Below are positions 9,048 to 19,252 of a DNA stretch of 64,000 nt, one piece after another. Where the stretch lies: positions 248,001-312,000 of the forward strand of contig NZ_AHCB03000005.1 of assembly GCF_000238335.3 (NCBI RefSeq). Direction: 5' to 3'. Source of the DNA: Pseudoalteromonas marina. GTDB taxonomy: Bacteria > Pseudomonadota > Gammaproteobacteria > Enterobacterales > Alteromonadaceae. The first letter of the stretch is position 1. Each line of letters begins with the position of its first letter. The position numbers were made by a program, and so were the translations under genes. The notes below the pieces were generated by a model. That model saw only the letters and a list, made by a program, of their open reading frames with translations. It was not told where the DNA came from and ran no database searches.

Positions 9048-9875
9048 GTGAACATTTTTATGGAGAGCGACTTGTCGCAATCAATAGTAGAAGTCAAGGA
9101 TGTTAGCTTTTCCAGGGGCGATAGGGTCATATATAAAAATATGAGCTTTAGTGTGCCTAAAGGCAAAATCACTGCGATTATGGGGCCAAGCGGTATCGGT
9201 AAAACCACGATGTTGCGTTTAATTGGTGGCCAATTAAAACCTGATTCGGGTGATATTTTATTTGAAGGTGGCAGTATTCCTTCCATGACGCGTTCAGAAT
9301 TATACGAAGCGCGTACAAAAATGAGCATGCTATTTCAAAGTGGTGCCTTGTTTACCGACATGTCTGTGTTTGACAATATTGCTTTTCCGATTCGTGAGCA
9401 CACAAAACTAAGTGAAGATCTTATTCGTTTAGTGGTGTTAATGAAGCTGCAGGCTGTGGGTTTACGCGGAGCTAAAGATTTAATGCCCTCAGAGTTATCA
9501 GGTGGGATGGCAAGGCGTGCTGCTCTTGCTCGCGCAATAGCGCTCGATCCAGAGCTCATCATGTATGACGAACCGTTTGCTGGCCAAGATCCTATCTCAA
9601 TGGGCGTGCTTGTAAAGTTAATTAAATCGCTCAATCAAGTATTAGGTTTATCGTCTTTAATTGTGACCCATGATGTAACTGAAGTAATGAGTATTGCCGA
9701 TCACGTTATTATTATTGCCGATCAGGGCGTAATAGGCTCAGGTACGCCAGATGAAATGCGCAATCATGAATCTGAGCTAGTTCAGCAATTTTTAAAAGGT
9801 TTGTCTGATGGTCCTGTGCCATTTCATTTCCCCGCGCAAGCCTATGCAGATGAGTTGCTTGGAGAAAAAGCCTAA
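9048..9875 (+). CDS. mlaF: Phospholipid transport ABC ATPase MlaF
   Basis: A 275-residue ATPase of the MlaFEDB complex, which uses ATP to move phospholipids between MlaC and the inner membrane and so keeps the outer leaflet free of phospholipid. Walker A is [16 protein letters not shown], the signature is [18 protein letters not shown], and Walker B is [13 protein letters not shown]. The start is a GTG at 9048 with AGGGG (9038-9042) 5 nt upstream; the next ATG, at 9060, is 17 nt from that site. An upstream ATG at 8955 would add about 31 residues unlike the family. It begins the mlaFEDCB-ibaG-murA operon and overlaps mlaE by one base. Confidence 0.94.
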   Translation: MNIFMESDLSQSIVEVKDVSFSRGDRVIYKNMSFSVPKGKITAIMGPSGIGKTTMLRLIGGQLKPDSGDILFEGGSIPSMTRSELYEARTKMSMLFQSGALFTDMSVFDNIAFPIREHTKLSEDLIRLVVLMKLQAVGLRGAKDLMPSELSGGMARRAALARAIALDPELIMYDEPFAGQDPISMGVLVKLIKSLNQVLGLSSLIVTHDVTEVMSIADHVIIIADQGVIGSGTPDEMRNHESELVQQFLKGLSDGPVPFHFPAQAYADELLGEKA

Positions 9876-10654
9876 TGTTGGATTTGTTTCAAAAGTTAGG
9901 GCATAAAACTCTGGGTCGCTTTGCTGCCCTTGGTCGCTCAGCTTACATGTTGTTCAGCGCACTCGCGCATGTTCCTAATTTTAAAAAAGGCACTCCGCTG
10001 CTTATTCGCCAGCTTTATATGGTGGGTTCGCAGTCGCTGCTTATTATAATGGTATCAGGCTTGTTTATCGGTATGGTACTCGCATTGCAAGGCTACACCG
10101 TATTAGTAGGGTATGGTGCTGAAGATAGCTTAGGGCCACTTGTAGCATTGAGTTTACTGCGTGAGCTAGGGCCTGTCGTTACCGCGCTATTATTTGCTGG
10201 GCGTGCAGGTAGTGCACTTACCGCAGAAATAGGCCTAATGAAAGCCACCGAACAATTATCATCATTAGAGATGATGGCAATTGATCCACTTAAACGTATT
10301 ATTGCACCTCGCTTTTGGGCCGGTTTTATTAGCATGCCTTTACTTGCAATTATATTCTCTGCCGTTGCAATTATAGGGGCTCATTTAGTCGGGGTTGATT
10401 GGTTAGGTGTAGATACCGGTAGCTTTTGGTCAATTATGCAATCGCAAGTGTCGTTTCAGGCTGATGTACTAAACGGCATAATTAAAAGCTTTGTATTTGC
10501 AATAGTGGTTACTTGGATTGCACTTTACAAAGGCTATGACTGTGTTCCAACGTCGGAAGGGATCAGCAAAGCAACTACCGAGACAGTTGTACACTCGTCA
10601 TTGGCCGTTTTAGGTTTCGACTTTATTTTGACAGCGGTAATGTTTACCAGCTAA
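9875..10654 (+). CDS. mlaE: Phospholipid transport permease MlaE
   Basis: A 259-residue permease of the MlaE/YrbE family with about five membrane helices, forming the core dimer of the inner-membrane Mla complex. Family blocks are visible: [41 protein letters not shown] (split here by hydrophobic helices), [13 protein letters not shown], and the C-terminal [20 protein letters not shown]. Its start overlaps the mlaF stop (TAATG), a mark of coupled translation. Confidence 0.95.
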   Translation: MLDLFQKLGHKTLGRFAALGRSAYMLFSALAHVPNFKKGTPLLIRQLYMVGSQSLLIIMVSGLFIGMVLALQGYTVLVGYGAEDSLGPLVALSLLRELGPVVTALLFAGRAGSALTAEIGLMKATEQLSSLEMMAIDPLKRIIAPRFWAGFISMPLLAIIFSAVAIIGAHLVGVDWLGVDTGSFWSIMQSQVSFQADVLNGIIKSFVFAIVVTWIALYKGYDCVPTSEGISKATTETVVHSSLAVLGFDFILTAVMFTS

Positions 10655-10668
10655 TTAGGGTATAAATA

Positions 10669-11217
10669 ATGAATTCACGGAAATTAGAAATTTTAGTTGG
10701 CTTTTTTGTAGCGCTTGGCATTTTAGCTTTTGCTATGTTAGCGCTTAAAGTAGCGAATGCAGGTATTAGTGGCTCAGGCGAAACCTATTCACTGAATGCA
10801 AAGTTTGAAAATATTGGCTCATTAAAAGCACGAGCCCCCATCAAAGTAGGTGGTGTGGTAATTGGTCGCGTTGAGTCAATTTATGTTCATCCAAAAGAGT
10901 TTTTACCTGTGGTTGATATGACTATTGATGCGCAATACTTATGTCGTTTTTCAGATACAAGCTCTATATCCATACTTACATCGGGTATTTTAGGCGAGCA
11001 ATACTTAGGTATAAATCCTGTTATTGCCTCCAGTTCAGCTGAACAGCGCTGTTTAGGTGAAACAGTAACCAACAATGAACAAGATACAGCAATTGATGAT
11101 TTATTTGGCGTAGAAAGTAAGGCGTTAGGTAATGGGGATTCAATTATTGATACTAAGTCTGCCATTGTGTTAGAAGAATTAATTGGGCAGTTTTTATTCA
11201 ACCAAGGTAGTGAGTAA
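10669..11217 (+). CDS. mlaD: Phospholipid transport protein MlaD (MCE domain)
   Basis: A 182-residue MCE-family protein with an N-terminal membrane helix (KLEILVGFFVALGILAFAML) and a periplasmic MCE domain (GETYSLNAKFENIGSLKARAPIKVGGVVIGRV split over residues about 40-75). MlaD forms a hexameric ring on MlaFE that exchanges lipid with MlaC. A hydrophobic tail (IVLEELIGQFLFNQ) resembles the pore-forming C-terminal helix of MlaD. It is 14 bp after mlaE and 5 bp before mlaC. Confidence 0.94.
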   Translation: MNSRKLEILVGFFVALGILAFAMLALKVANAGISGSGETYSLNAKFENIGSLKARAPIKVGGVVIGRVESIYVHPKEFLPVVDMTIDAQYLCRFSDTSSISILTSGILGEQYLGINPVIASSSAEQRCLGETVTNNEQDTAIDDLFGVESKALGNGDSIIDTKSAIVLEELIGQFLFNQGSE

Positions 11218-11222
11218 TTATT

Positions 11223-11903
11223 ATGTTGAAAAAGTATTTAGCTATTATAACGCTTAGCGCATTAAGCCTAATGCAAACGGTGAGTGCTGCAGAAGTAAAG
11301 TTAGACGATCCAAATAAAATGGTGCGCAAGGTATCAGAGCATACATTTGACCGAATCAAAAAAGATCAACCATTGATTGTTAAAGATCAAGAGTATCTTC
11401 GCGTTATCGTTGAAGAAGAGTTGATGCCCTATATTGATTATAAATACGCAGCACTGCGTGTATTAGGAAGTGAAGTATCTAAAGTGCGCGCAATCACAGA
11501 TGATGCTGAAAAAGCACAAGCAATTAAAGATATTCAGCGCTTTATTGGCGTGTTTAGAGAGTATTTAGTTGCTACGTATGCAGGTGTATTTACCCAATAT
11601 ACTAACCAACACGTTGAATTTGGTGCACCGCAACCATTTAAAGGTCAGGATGTGGTTGTAGTTAAAACAAAAATTATTGAGGATGGTAAGCCAGATATTC
11701 GCATTGATTTTAAAGTTCGTGAAGATCGCAGTGGGCAATGGCGTGCATACGACATGATTGCTGAAGGGATAAGCTTGTTAGATGCTAAGCAAAGTGAACT
11801 ACAAGGCATTTTACGTCAGCAAGGTATTGATAAAGTAAGTGACCTTTTAGAGCAAAAAAGTAAGCTTCCAGTTCAATTTAGAGGCAGCAGCTCGAATGAC
11901 TAA
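11223..11903 (+). CDS. mlaC: Periplasmic phospholipid-binding protein MlaC
   Basis: A 226-residue protein with a Sec signal peptide (MLKKYLAIITLSALSLMQTVSAA). MlaC shuttles phospholipids between the outer-membrane MlaA-porin complex and inner-membrane MlaFEDB. Tol-tol/Ttg2 family features include PYIDYKYAALRVLG, TYAGVFTQYTNQHVEF, and WRAYDMIAEGISLL near the C terminus. mlaA (vacJ) is not in this window, as is usual. Confidence 0.94.
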   Translation: MLKKYLAIITLSALSLMQTVSAAEVKLDDPNKMVRKVSEHTFDRIKKDQPLIVKDQEYLRVIVEEELMPYIDYKYAALRVLGSEVSKVRAITDDAEKAQAIKDIQRFIGVFREYLVATYAGVFTQYTNQHVEFGAPQPFKGQDVVVVKTKIIEDGKPDIRIDFKVREDRSGQWRAYDMIAEGISLLDAKQSELQGILRQQGIDKVSDLLEQKSKLPVQFRGSSSND

Positions 11904-12189
11904 ATTGGCGATAAGCCAAATTGATGATCAACAGTTTCGAGCGAGCGGCGAGCTCTCTCGAAATTCAATTGGCGATGAACAACTTCTGAACAAGCAGCTA
12001 CAAACTAAGCATAAAACCATCTATTTTGACCTAAGTGGGGTGTCAAGGGTTGACACAGCCGGCTTAGCTTGGTTAATTCACTCTTTTGCAGAATTAAAGC
12101 AGCAAGGTATTCGCCTTGAATTGCAAAATCCACCTGAGCAATTGCAAAATTTAATGCAATTGGGTCAAGTTACAACCCTATTTGAGTGA
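11896..12189 (+). CDS. mlaB: STAS-domain protein MlaB
   Basis: A 97-residue cytoplasmic STAS protein that binds MlaF and supports assembly and activity of MlaFEDB. The STAS core is visible in [20 protein letters not shown], with the conserved Asp-Thr-Ala, and continues in [18 protein letters not shown]. It overlaps mlaC by 8 bp. The family is short and divergent, so the gene position adds much to the assignment. Confidence 0.92.
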   Translation: MTKLAISQIDDQQFRASGELSRNSIGDEQLLNKQLQTKHKTIYFDLSGVSRVDTAGLAWLIHSFAELKQQGIRLELQNPPEQLQNLMQLGQVTTLFE

Positions 12190-12194
12190 GAGTT

Positions 12195-12452
12195 ATGGAA
12201 ACTAGCCAAGTCGAAACATTATTACGCGAAGAACTTCAATTAGCAGAAGTTCATGTAAAAGCCAATGGAAGCCATTATGAAGTTGTTGCCGTGGGTGAGT
12301 GCTTCGACGGTTTAAGCCGAGTTAAAAAGCAACAGCTAGTATATGGTCCACTAATGAATACTATTTCAGACGGTACTATTCATGCAGTTTCTATTCGTGC
12401 TTTTACACCGACTGAGTGGAAACGCGAACAAAAATTTATTTTACCGCAATAA
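12195..12452 (+). CDS. ibaG: BolA-family protein IbaG
   Basis: An 85-residue BolA-like protein, which in related bacteria pairs with monothiol glutaredoxin through a shared iron-sulfur cluster and responds to acid. Signature segments are [33 protein letters not shown] and [15 protein letters not shown] chose the ATG at 12195; a GTG at 12186 overlapping the mlaB stop would add three residues not seen in the family. Location between mlaB and murA matches E. coli. Confidence 0.94.
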   Translation: METSQVETLLREELQLAEVHVKANGSHYEVVAVGECFDGLSRVKKQQLVYGPLMNTISDGTIHAVSIRAFTPTEWKREQKFILPQ

Positions 12453-12456
12453 ATAG

Positions 12457-13725
<1,269 letters not shown>

Positions 13726-13739
13726 CACGTTTAAATGCT

Positions 13740-13768
13740 GGTCGGTGTGATTACACCGACCTTTCTTT
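13740..13768. terminator. Rho-independent terminator after murA
   Basis: A 9-bp stem, GGTCGGTGT at 13740-13748 and ACACCGACC at 13753-13761 with a 4-base loop, is followed by TTTCTTT. It lies 15 bp after murA and just before the end of convergent degS. The T-run favours plus-strand termination; on the other strand there is no comparable run. Confidence 0.85.
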
Positions 13769-13770
13769 AT

Positions 13771-14853
13771 TTAGAGTTTGGTTTCAAGCTCAGCCACAGT
13801 AACCATTATTTTTTCGATTTTCCCATCTCTATACAACTCAAACTCTATTTCTTTACCCGGTTCAGTATTGCCAATTTTTTCGAGTACCTTTTGTGGATTA
13901 GCCACTGAAAGCCCCGCAATTTTTATTACAATATCTTGTTCTTCAATGCCTGCTTGCCACGCAGGCCCTAATGGATCTAAATTTGTAATACGCATGCCGC
14001 TCACAGGGGTTAAGTTGTCATTAACCTCTTTGCCTGTACTGTCTACAGCTGTGCCTTCAAACCCTAAGTAACCACGCACTACACGACCATGGCGAATTAG
14101 CTTAGCCATGACTTCCTTAGCTAGGGTGTAGGGGACAGCAAAAAAGATGCCTTGAATGTTTAAGTTTTCGCGGGTTTTAAATTGCGCTGAAGTAATACCT
14201 ACTAAATCACCATTTGAATTAACGAGTGCACCACCGGAATTTCCTACATTAATTGCTGCATCCATTTGCAGTAGGTTATTAAACGGGCTATCGGTGATTT
14301 TTTGTTTACCTGTGGCACTAATAATCCCTTGTGTAATGGTTTGCCCTAAGTTGAGTGGGTTACCAATCGCTAATACAACATCTCCCACGCTAGTCGTATA
14401 GTCATCGTTTACGGGAATAACAGGAAGGTGTTCTGCATTTATTTTAAGTAGTGCTAGATCTGTAATTGTATCAAAGCCTATAAGCTGCACATCAAAAAAA
14501 CGTCGGCCGTCAGTTAAAATCACCATAATGACATCAGCATTATTAACAACATGATAATTAGTAAGTATATAGCCATCTGGCGACATAATAACGCCAGAGC
14601 CTAACTCCTGAACGGTGTTTTTTCTTTTGTAGCGGGGCTCCTTTGAAATACTTTCAGAAAAAATAGTAACGACAGACGGGGCTGCGCGCTTTACTGCATC
14701 AGAAAAGCTTAAGTGGCTTGCACTCATTGCACTGGGGATAGGAACATTAGGCAGCAGTGCTGCTCTCATATTTGGGCTGAAAAAAACCACTAAAAAAGCA
14801 ATACTGAGACCTGCAAATAGAGGAGGGAGGACAAATTTAATGAATTTCAGCAC
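13771..14853 (-). CDS. degS: Membrane-anchored serine protease DegS
   Basis: A 360-residue HtrA protease anchored by one N-terminal membrane helix (FVLPPLFAGLSIAFLVVFF). DegS senses unfolded outer-membrane porins through its PDZ domain and cleaves RseA to release sigma-E. The catalytic triad is visible as His in LTNYHVVNNAD, Asp in ITDLALLKI and Ser in NVGNSGGALVN. A single PDZ domain follows at about residues 255-350. It lies downstream of degQ, separated by a strong terminator hairpin, so it may have its own promoter or depend on read-through. Confidence 0.95.
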   Translation of the reverse strand: MLKFIKFVLPPLFAGLSIAFLVVFFSPNMRAALLPNVPIPSAMSASHLSFSDAVKRAAPSVVTIFSESISKEPRYKRKNTVQELGSGVIMSPDGYILTNYHVVNNADVIMVILTDGRRFFDVQLIGFDTITDLALLKINAEHLPVIPVNDDYTTSVGDVVLAIGNPLNLGQTITQGIISATGKQKITDSPFNNLLQMDAAINVGNSGGALVNSNGDLVGITSAQFKTRENLNIQGIFFAVPYTLAKEVMAKLIRHGRVVRGYLGFEGTAVDSTGKEVNDNLTPVSGMRITNLDPLGPAWQAGIEEQDIVIKIAGLSVANPQKVLEKIGNTEPGKEIEFELYRDGKIEKIMVTVAELETKL

Positions 14854-14892
14854 AAGTTTCTTATTATTAAAGGAGCAATCCCTTTATGATGG

Positions 14893-14930
14893 CACAAAAA
14901 AAATAACAGCGGCAAGTGCCGCTGTTATTT
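14893..14930 (-). terminator. Rho-independent terminator between degQ and degS
   Basis: A 14-bp perfect inverted repeat, 14901-14914 and 14917-14930, centred on AACAGCGGCA/TGCCGCTGTT, is followed on the minus strand by a run of T (A-run at 14896-14903 on the plus strand). It follows degQ by 24 bp and precedes degS, so the two proteases are probably only partly co-transcribed. Confidence 0.88.
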
Positions 14931-14954
14931 TTATTACACATATACTGCGATTAA

Positions 14955-16313
14955 TTACTGAATTAGGATAAATATAGACTCACGTCCACGTTTAACGCCT
15001 AGTACAATATTACCTTTAGTATTTTCGATGATTTTATTCATATCGCGAATAGTCTCAACACGTTGGCGGTTCACTTGAACTATCATGTCACCTTCTTCTA
15101 GGCCTACCCGTGCAGAAGGAGAGCGAGGATCGACAGAGGTAATTTCAATCCCCTTTGCGTTATTTTTCTGAACATTTTCTAATTCAGCCCCTTGAAATGC
15201 GGGGTGCAGTTCTTCGCCAACCGCTTTGACACCAGATGCACCGTCGAGTGTGACTTTGAGCGTTTTTATTTTTCCATCTCGGTAAATACTGAGCTTTATT
15301 TCTCTGCCTTCACCTAATGTAGCAATTTTACTGCGCAGTTCATGGAAGCCGCTTATATCGCTGCCATTAATGCTTACAATAACATCCCCGGCTTTTATGC
15401 CTGCTTTACTAGCAGCAGTATCATCCATTACCTGCATTACATAAGCACCTTGTTTAACATCAAGCTGTTGTGCTTTGGCTAAGCCCGCATCAAGTGGACG
15501 ACCCGATATGCCTAGCGAGCCACGGCGTACTTCACCATGCTCAATAATCTGATCAACCAAGTTTTTCATCATGTTAGAAGGAATAGCAAAACCAATTCCA
15601 ACGTTACCACCAGATGCACCTAAAATAGCGGTGTTAATGCCAATTAGTTCTCCATTTAAATTCACTAAAGCACCGCCGGAATTACCTTGGTTAATAGCGG
15701 CGTCTGTTTGAATGAAATCTTCGTAACCTTCAATGTTTAAACCACTGCGTCCAAGGGCACTAACAATGCCTGAGGTGACGGTGTGGCTTAAGCCAAAAGG
15801 GTTGCCTATAGCAACTGCAAAATCACCGACTCGTAATTGGTCTGAGTTAGCAAGTTTGATTTCTGTCAGGTCATCAGCGTCTATTTGTAGTAGTGCAATG
15901 TCAGACTCTTTATCTGTACCAATTTTAGTAGCTTCAAATTCACGTCCATCTTCGAGTGTAACGATCATTTTTTCAGCATCTTGGATCACGTGATTATTAG
16001 TAACCACATAACCTTCATCTGCATCGATAATCACACCTGAACCCAAACCACTAAATTGGCGCTTTTGGCTGCGAGGTTGTTGCTGGCCAAAAAAGAACTC
16101 AAGTGGATCGGCGCGGCGGCGAACCTCTTTAGAGCCCGAAACCTGAATACTCACAACACCAGGAGAGATTTGTTCAAGCATAGGTGCAAGAGTCGGTAGC
16201 TGTTGCCCATTAACTGCTATTGGTAACTTTGCATAAGACGCTACCGGGCTCATTAATAAGCTTGTAGATAAAATAGCAGCACTGATAAGTGATAATTTCA
16301 TTTTCATAGTCAA
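14955..16313 (-). CDS. degQ: Periplasmic serine endoprotease DegQ/DegP family
   Basis: A 452-residue Do-type HtrA protease with a Sec signal peptide (LSLISAAILSTSLLMSPVASYA). It degrades or refolds misfolded envelope proteins. The triad is His in VVTNNHVIQDA, Asp in ESDIALLQID, and Ser in INQGNSGGALVN. Two PDZ domains follow at about residues 255-345 and 360-450. Length and the position next to degS favour DegQ over DegP, but in organisms with a single Do protease the two roles merge. Confidence 0.93.
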   Translation of the reverse strand: MTMKMKLSLISAAILSTSLLMSPVASYAKLPIAVNGQQLPTLAPMLEQISPGVVSIQVSGSKEVRRRADPLEFFFGQQQPRSQKRQFSGLGSGVIIDADEGYVVTNNHVIQDAEKMIVTLEDGREFEATKIGTDKESDIALLQIDADDLTEIKLANSDQLRVGDFAVAIGNPFGLSHTVTSGIVSALGRSGLNIEGYEDFIQTDAAINQGNSGGALVNLNGELIGINTAILGASGGNVGIGFAIPSNMMKNLVDQIIEHGEVRRGSLGISGRPLDAGLAKAQQLDVKQGAYVMQVMDDTAASKAGIKAGDVIVSINGSDISGFHELRSKIATLGEGREIKLSIYRDGKIKTLKVTLDGASGVKAVGEELHPAFQGAELENVQKNNAKGIEITSVDPRSPSARVGLEEGDMIVQVNRQRVETIRDMNKIIENTKGNIVLGVKRGRESIFILIQ

Positions 16314-16343
16314 GGTTTACTCCACTTAGGAAAAACAAAAATT

Positions 16344-16372
16344 AAAAAAGGCTGCATAAGCAGCCTTTTTTT
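16344..16372 (-). terminator. Rho-independent terminator after zapG
   Basis: GGCTGC (16350-16355), a 4-base ATAA loop, and GCAGCC (16360-16365) form a stem flanked by A6 and T7, so it can terminate in both directions. It lies 67 bp beyond the end of zapG and 30 bp before the degQ start, separating the two minus-strand genes. Confidence 0.85.
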
Positions 16373-16439
16373 AGTTTGTTAGTAAGATAAAACAACAAAG
16401 CTGTTATATCTAAAGACTATGGGGTCAAAAAAAAGTTCA

Positions 16440-16883
16440 TCAAGATGCTTTAGAGCGGTCCTGTACTTTATTTTCACCAGCAAATAAACCAGACTCACCT
16501 GACACAAAGTCTGCCGGTTGCGCCTCTGCTGAAGAGCGATCAGAACGACGCTCTTTTAAAGATGCTTGTAATTGCTCTGTTGTTTCTTTTGAAAAGTAAG
16601 GGGCTGCTGGTTCTTTATTTCTATCTTCTAACAGTAATTGATTAGTTTCTTCTACATGACTCAAGAGCTGGTTGTAGTTATCTTTCATTTTATTTACAAG
16701 CTTGCTGGTGCTTGCTAAATGGTCAGCTACGTCTTGGCGATATTGCTCAAGTTCGCTTTGCGCTTGTTCCGCTTGCTCTTTTAACTCATCTTGTTTGAAC
16801 TGTTTTTTAGTAACAAATGCACCAATAAAAAATGCTATAACCGCAACAATAACGATTAAACCTACCCATATAACTGTGCCCAT
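16440..16883 (-). CDS. zapG: ZapG (YhcB, DUF1043) inner-membrane protein
   Basis: A 147-residue protein with an N-terminal membrane helix (VIWVGLIVIVAVIAFFIGAFV) followed by a long coiled coil (residues about 28-95, rich in Q, E and L). YhcB of E. coli affects cell division and envelope homeostasis and interacts with division and elongation proteins. The C-terminal tail is polar and low complexity. It is divergent from zapE, its conserved neighbour, and close to degQ-degS as in E. coli. Confidence 0.9.
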   Translation of the reverse strand: MGTVIWVGLIVIVAVIAFFIGAFVTKKQFKQDELKEQAEQAQSELEQYRQDVADHLASTSKLVNKMKDNYNQLLSHVEETNQLLLEDRNKEPAAPYFSKETTEQLQASLKERRSDRSSAEAQPADFVSGESGLFAGENKVQDRSKAS

Positions 16884-17015
16884 AAACTACCCCTTTGGGA
16901 AAATAACGAAAGAATGCTGATTCATTTATAAATCATATTAAGTGTAATATACCCCGAGTTATGATGCGTGTTAATATGCTTTACAAATTAAACTGCGTTT
17001 TGACTGAAAATACAT

Positions 17016-18104
17016 ATGACTCCTTGGCAAACATATCAACAAGATTTAAAACGAGATGACTTTGTACACGACGCAGCACAAGAAAATGCTGTGCGCCACT
17101 TGCAACGTTTATACGATGACCTCACGCAAGCAAAACCAAAATCAACAGGTTTTTTCGCTAATTTATTTGGTAAAAACGAACCAGAACCTATAAAAGGCTT
17201 GTATTTTTGGGGCGGAGTTGGGCGTGGAAAAACGTATTTAGTTGATACTTTTTATGAGGCATTACCAAGTGATCGAAAAATGCGCGTGCATTTTCACCGT
17301 TTCATGCACCGTGTGCATGATGAATTAAAAAAACTAAATAACACGACCAATCCGTTGGAAAAAGTAGCGGATATATTTAAATCAGAAACAGACATCATTT
17401 GTTTTGATGAATTCTTTGTGCAAGACATAACGGATGCCATGTTACTGGGTGGTTTAATGGAAGCGCTTTTTGCTCGTGGAATTGTTTTAGTCGCTACCTC
17501 TAATATTGTGCCTGACGATTTATATAGAAATGGCCTACAGCGGGCTCGTTTTATGCCTGCCATTGAACTGGTAAAACTTAATACTGAAATAGTGAATGTA
17601 GATTCGGGTATTGACTATCGACTGAGAACCTTAGAACAAGCTGAGATTTTTCACAGCCCGCTTGATGAACAAGCGGATAAAAATCTATTTGAATATTTTG
17701 ATAAGTTGTCAGCTGAACCGGGTCAACTCGATCAATCTATAGAAATAGAAGGGCGCTTAATAAAAACGCGCAAAGTAGCTCAAAGTGTCGTGCTATTCGA
17801 ATTTAGTGAATTGTGTGAGACTGCACGTAGCCAAGTTGATTATATGGAAATTAGCCGTTTATATAACACGGTAATTATTTCTAATGTAAAACAGCTTGGC
17901 CAAAGTAATGATGATGCAGCAAGGCGCTTCATTGCTCTAGTAGATGAATTTTACGAACGCCACGTGACGCTAATTATTTCAGCAGAAAAACCGATTACCG
18001 AACTTTACACCCAAGGTAACTTAAATTTTGAATTTAAACGCTGCATAAGCCGTTTACAAGAAATGCAGTCGTTAGAGTATTTAGCAAGAGAACATTTAGC
18101 TTAA
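17016..18104 (+). CDS. zapE: Cell division ATPase ZapE (AFG1 family)
   Basis: A 362-residue AFG1/LACE1-type P-loop ATPase. ZapE associates with the Z-ring late in constriction in E. coli. Walker A is GGVGRGKTYLVD (residues about 67-78), Walker B is IICFDEFFVQDITDAM, and sensor-type residues lie in LVATSNIVPDDLY. C-terminal AFG1 signatures DYMEISRLYNTVIISNV and ERHVTLIISAE are present. It lies upstream of rplM-rpsI, as in many gammaproteobacteria, but the ribosomal genes seem to have their own promoter in the gap. Confidence 0.95.
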   Translation: MTPWQTYQQDLKRDDFVHDAAQENAVRHLQRLYDDLTQAKPKSTGFFANLFGKNEPEPIKGLYFWGGVGRGKTYLVDTFYEALPSDRKMRVHFHRFMHRVHDELKKLNNTTNPLEKVADIFKSETDIICFDEFFVQDITDAMLLGGLMEALFARGIVLVATSNIVPDDLYRNGLQRARFMPAIELVKLNTEIVNVDSGIDYRLRTLEQAEIFHSPLDEQADKNLFEYFDKLSAEPGQLDQSIEIEGRLIKTRKVAQSVVLFEFSELCETARSQVDYMEISRLYNTVIISNVKQLGQSNDDAARRFIALVDEFYERHVTLIISAEKPITELYTQGNLNFEFKRCISRLQEMQSLEYLAREHLA

Positions 18105-18190
18105 TAAAAATTAGAATGCCGGTCGTTGCGCGCTTCCAACTCTTATTTGTAAATAGCGATAATTTTCTTGTGGGAAAAACAACCGATCGG

Positions 18191-18219
18191 TAGCAATGTG
18201 ATTTAAGTGCTGGTATACT
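18191..18219 (+). promoter_or_regulatory. Probable rplM promoter (extended -10)
   Basis: A TATACT -10 box at 18214-18219 is preceded by TG-G, giving an extended -10. A weak -35 (TAGCAA, 18191-18196) lies 17 bp upstream. The following CCCGCG is a GC-rich discriminator of the kind found at ribosomal promoters under stringent control. The predicted start near 18226 gives a leader of about 148 nt. Confidence 0.55.
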
Positions 18220-18225
18220 CCCGCG

Positions 18226-18374
18226 TCTGCCACGTTGCGTTCTATGCCTTCATATAGTTTAGCCACTAATGAGCGGCGCAAAAGTCTAAAACTCGAAGGG
18301 GTTATAGCAAACTTAGAGCAGTAGTTAATATTAACTACTTGTGGTTTTAATTGAAAAACATTGGATTTTTATAA
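18226..18374 (+). promoter_or_regulatory. Structured rplM leader, possible L13 autoregulatory element
   Basis: The 5' untranslated region can fold into a long stem: CCTTC (18247-18251) with GAAGG (18295-18299), and AGTTTAG (18256-18262) with CTAAAACT (18286-18293), with one bulge. A perfect 20-bp palindrome at 18320-18339 forms a second hairpin. In E. coli the rplM-rpsI operon is autoregulated by L13 through its leader; that this leader works the same way is inference. Confidence 0.45.
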
Positions 18375-18803
18375 ATGAAAACGTTTGTTGCTAAACCAGA
18401 AACAGTAAAACGTGACTGGTACGTAGTTGACGCTGAAGGTAAAACTTTAGGTCGCATCGCTACTGAAATCGCTCATCGCCTACGCGGTAAGCACAAAGCT
18501 GAATACACTCCACACGTAGATACTGGTGATTACATCATCGTTATCAACGCTGAGAAAGTTACTGTAACTGGTAACAAATTCAAAGATAAAGTGTACTACG
18601 CTCACTCTGGTTTTCCAGGTGGCCTTAAGTCTACTACTTTTGATAAACTTCAAGCTGCAAAGCCTGAAATGATCATCGAAAAAGCAGTTAAAGGCATGTT
18701 GCCACGTGGTCCTTTAGGCCGCGCTATGTACCGTAAACTTAAAGTTTACGCAGGTACTGAGCATAACCATGCTGCACAACAGCCTCAGGTTCTAGACATT
18801 TAA
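18375..18803 (+). CDS. rplM: 50S ribosomal protein L13
   Basis: A 142-residue L13, an early assembly protein that binds 23S rRNA. Family hallmarks: [58 protein letters not shown]. Length equals the E. coli protein. Codon use shows the strong bias of highly expressed genes (for example GGT and CGT), unlike its neighbours. It is followed 11 bp later by rpsI. Confidence 0.98.
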   Translation: MKTFVAKPETVKRDWYVVDAEGKTLGRIATEIAHRLRGKHKAEYTPHVDTGDYIIVINAEKVTVTGNKFKDKVYYAHSGFPGGLKSTTFDKLQAAKPEMIIEKAVKGMLPRGPLGRAMYRKLKVYAGTEHNHAAQQPQVLDI

Positions 18804-18814
18804 GGAGCACTATC

Positions 18815-19204
18815 ATGGCAAATCAATACTACGGTACAGGTCGTCGTAAAAGTTCAAGTGCTCGCGTATTCTTACGCCCAGGCACTGGTAACATCGTAAT
18901 CAACAAGCGCTCTTTAGAAGAGTACTTTGGTCGCGAAACAGCACGCATGGTTGTTCATCAAGCTCTTGAGCTTGTTGATATGACTGAAAAATTTGACCTT
19001 TTCATCACCGTTTCTGGTGGTGGTACAACTGGTCAAGCTGGTGCTATCCGTCACGGTATCACTCGTGCACTTATGGAGTTTGACGAGTCACTACGTCCAC
19101 AACTTCGTAAAGCAGGTTTCGTTACTCGTGATGCACGTAAAGTTGAACGTAAGAAAGTGGGTCTTAAGAAAGCGCGTAAGCGTCCACAGTTCTCAAAACG
19201 TTAA
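18815..19204 (+). CDS. rpsI: 30S ribosomal protein S9
   Basis: A 129-residue S9, whose basic C-terminal tail reaches the P-site tRNA. It has [19 protein letters not shown] at the N terminus and the invariant tail ending in [14 protein letters not shown] precedes the ATG at a suitable distance. It forms the two-gene rplM-rpsI operon, closed by a clear terminator 22 bp after the stop. Confidence 0.98.
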   Translation: MANQYYGTGRRKSSSARVFLRPGTGNIVINKRSLEEYFGRETARMVVHQALELVDMTEKFDLFITVSGGGTTGQAGAIRHGITRALMEFDESLRPQLRKAGFVTRDARKVERKKVGLKKARKRPQFSKR

Positions 19205-19225
19205 TCTATACGTTATCAAGAATTC

Positions 19226-19252
19226 AAAAACCCAGCTTATGCTGGGTTTTTT
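19226..19252 (+). terminator. Rho-independent terminator after rpsI
   Basis: CCCAGC (19231-19236), loop TTAT, GCTGGG (19241-19246), flanked by A5 and T6. The A-tract extends the stem. It is the classical end of the rplM-rpsI transcript. Confidence 0.92.

Noticed and set aside
8930..9328. Minus-strand frame of 132 codons across the mlaF start
   Set aside because: Overlaps a certain gene, has low-complexity composition and no start signal.
13771..16313. degS and degQ as a recent tandem duplication
   Set aside because: They differ in length, anchor, PDZ number and sequence; the side-by-side arrangement is ancient and typical of gammaproteobacteria.
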